NCBI RefSeq assembly: GCF_019711515.1
Contig: NZ_JAIGNO010000016.1
Coordinates: 1-46,173, forward strand
Length of the DNA stretch: 46,173 nucleotides
DNA from: Qipengyuania qiaonensis
GTDB taxonomy: Bacteria > Pseudomonadota > Alphaproteobacteria > Sphingomonadales > Sphingomonadaceae
Reading direction: 5' to 3'
The notes under the pieces were generated by a model. That model ran no database searches. It worked only from the letters and a program-made list of their open reading frames with translations, and was not told the origin of the DNA. Numbering within the stretch: the first letter of the stretch is position 1; each line of letters opens with the position of its first letter. Below, piece after piece: positions 44,980 to 46,173 of the stretch. Made by a program: the position numbers and the translations under genes.

Positions 44980-45636
44980 TCAGCCAGATTCGCCCACCCC
45001 AAATATGCGACGGCCTTCGGTTCTGCCGTTACGGATATAGTGTGAAAGTGCTGGTATCCCGGCTTTGGTCACGTCAGGGTAATTTTTGTGATACTTGAAA
45101 GCGCTAAAACGCGGTCCGGGATCACGCAATTCATATGCACCATGCATTACGTAGTGACGAATGGGGTCTTCACCACTTTGCGCAATGTCGGGATAGAGTT
45201 CCAGATACCAATCCGCATCGAACAGGCCGGATGTTTCGATCAGGGCCTTCTCCTGTGCCAGGCGGTCGACAGCGCGCCTGCGCGAGCGCGCGAGCTTCCA
45301 TCTGGACAAGGCTCCATGCAACTGCCCATGTCCTTTCGATAGCATCGTCAGGATATGGTGTCGAAGCTGGGAGAATTCATGTATCGCTTTAACGCGTATG
45401 AGTTCCTTGTCCTTGAGAGCCAGAATATGGCCGAGCTCTGCAAGATCGGCCAATCGATCCTGATATTTTTGCTGAAGATTGGCGATCTGGGCCGCGCTGT
45501 CCGCAATTTCAGAGCGTAGCGCTTCCCGCTCGTTTTCCGCTTGCACGCGGCCAAGCTCCTCACGGTGAGCATCAGGTGCGCTTAGTGCTAGGTCATCGCC
45601 CTCCAAAGGCTCATCCTGCTCGGAAGGTCGAGACAT
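44980..45636 (-). CDS. coiled-coil protein with C-terminal HY/PDV double-repeat module
   Basis: 218 residues from ATG 45636, chosen for AAGGAG at a 7-base spacing; an ATG 8 codons upstream lacks one. Residues 22-86 are a likely coiled coil (AENEREALRSEIADSAAQ, QQKYQDRLADLAELGH). A basic helical stretch follows (RWKLARSRRRAVDRLAQEK). Residues 132-210 are the module: LIETSGLFDADWYLELYPD, HYVMHGAYELRDPGPRFSAF, YPDVTKAGIPALSHYIRNG, EGRR. It is convergent with the glycosyltransferase gene that carries the same module, 16 bases away. There is no signal or membrane segment. The function is not known; a scaffold or partner of the transferase is an inference. Confidence 0.78.
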   Translation of the reverse strand: MSRPSEQDEPLEGDDLALSAPDAHREELGRVQAENEREALRSEIADSAAQIANLQQKYQDRLADLAELGHILALKDKELIRVKAIHEFSQLRHHILTMLSKGHGQLHGALSRWKLARSRRRAVDRLAQEKALIETSGLFDADWYLELYPDIAQSGEDPIRHYVMHGAYELRDPGPRFSAFKYHKNYPDVTKAGIPALSHYIRNGRTEGRRIFGVGESG

Positions 45637-45768
45637 AGTATACTCCTTATTCCAACTCATAGCACTCACGACAATATGGTCGTAGAAAATTGAGAAGGTT
45701 GGCAAGTCGGATTCGCCTTGGTTTGATCATTTCAACAGCGGTACGGCTGAAGTGGTCTCCAGCTTCCT

Positions 45769-46104
45769 TCAACTAGATTTAAGCCGACCGGTTGTCTTAC
45801 CCGCGAGCGCTGTTGAAGCAATGGGTTGCGTAGCGGAGTCCATCGGGCGTGGCAAAGCAGACCATTGTTTATGAAGAGCGGCGACGAACGTCGCCGGGGC
45901 CGCATCGACAAAGGCCGAGTGTGAGCTCACCCGGTCGCAGTCCCAGGCCGCGATTTCCAACTTGGCATGAGCGAAACTCATGAACAGGTTTTAGACCAGC
46001 AGCTCGTCACGCATTCTGCTATTGAAGCGCTCAAAATAGCCGCTCTACATCGACTTGCACGAAGTCATCTAATACCACTTTACGCCTAGTTGCTACGTAA
46101 GCGT
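45769..46104 (-). pseudogene. decayed IS3-family transposase (OrfB, C-terminal part)
   Basis: Read leftwards, the DNA encodes the C-terminal end of an IS3-type OrfB integrase: GYFERFNSRMRDELL (normal NGYVESFNGRMRDELL), then FMSFAHAKLEIAAWD, and the tail LHKQWSALPRP, SATQPIASTAL and GKTTGRLKSS. The frame is broken by several stops (after W-Y, before SGYFE and after RDELLV), and the catalytic region is eroded, so it cannot be active. The end TGAAGTGGTCTCC near 45748-45760 could be the remains of a terminal inverted repeat. The rest of the element would lie beyond the right edge. Confidence 0.8.
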
Positions 46105-46173
46105 GGCCTGGAGGCCGCCTTGCCACTCCCCGGTCGGATAGTCTGATTGCTGCTCTTTTGTGGAGCGGTGATG

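Overview
The window is GC-rich DNA (visibly less so in the last quarter) from an alphaproteobacterium, most likely a sphingomonad of the Erythrobacter/Qipengyuania kind. The placement rests on the divergent secB / timA-mltA-smr block, the style of the encoded proteins, and a short exosortase-like C-terminal tail. It is inferred from gene content, since no rRNA or tRNA gene is present. Genes sit on both strands with short spacers and many ATGA/GTGA stop-start overlaps.

Region 1 (1-8.6 kb) is a mixed housekeeping and envelope stretch: an exported isoaspartyl peptidase/asparaginase, a short-chain dehydrogenase, a ZntB/CorA-type metal transporter, ispG (MEP isoprenoid pathway) with an apparently leaderless promoter, a membrane-anchored retropepsin-like protease, two convergent L,D-transpeptidase-type genes, an EamA-type permease, and a 50-residue membrane peptide with a strong ribosome binding site. 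Region 2 (8.8-18.1 kb) holds acnA, a prolyl-4-hydroxylase-like dioxygenase, a Ser/Thr-repeat exported protein with a VPAP-type tail, a six-gene leftward operon running ruvA-NUDIX-GFA-DsrE-small protein-ruvB, and divergent aroC. Region 3 (18.2-25.3 kb) has an exported alpha/beta hydrolase divergent from a GcvA/AmpR-type LysR regulator, then a peroxide-defence block ahpC-ahpF-katG with clear hairpins and terminators between and after the genes. Region 4 (25.3-32.1 kb) is cell-wall and protein traffic: smr, mltA and timA leftward; secB, murJ, trpS and a DUF4136 lipoprotein rightward.

Region 5 (32.2-46.2 kb) is a surface-polysaccharide locus. After a leftward dUTPase comes rmlA-rmlC-rmlD-rmlB (dTDP-L-rhamnose), a two-domain family-2 glycosyltransferase, a DUF5672 protein, the inner-membrane part of an ABC capsule exporter (KpsE/KpsM/KpsT type), and then three proteins sharing a ~75-residue two-unit module (WY...PD..HY...G...DPGP.F..Y..PDV.AG.PAL.HY...G..EGR). 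Two of these are small proteins and one is a 913-residue double glycosyltransferase with the module between its two catalytic domains. The locus ends in a decayed IS3-family transposase. Rhamnose supply, sugar transfer and ABC export fit a capsule or similar polysaccharide. KpsC/KpsS-type lipid-anchor enzymes and an outer-membrane exporter are not in the window.

The most interesting unexplained element is the shared module family at the right end. Other points worth checking are the unlisted 50-residue membrane peptide, the leaderless ispG promoter, the repeat protein with a sorting-like tail, and several palindromes in front of dut, ahpC and katG.
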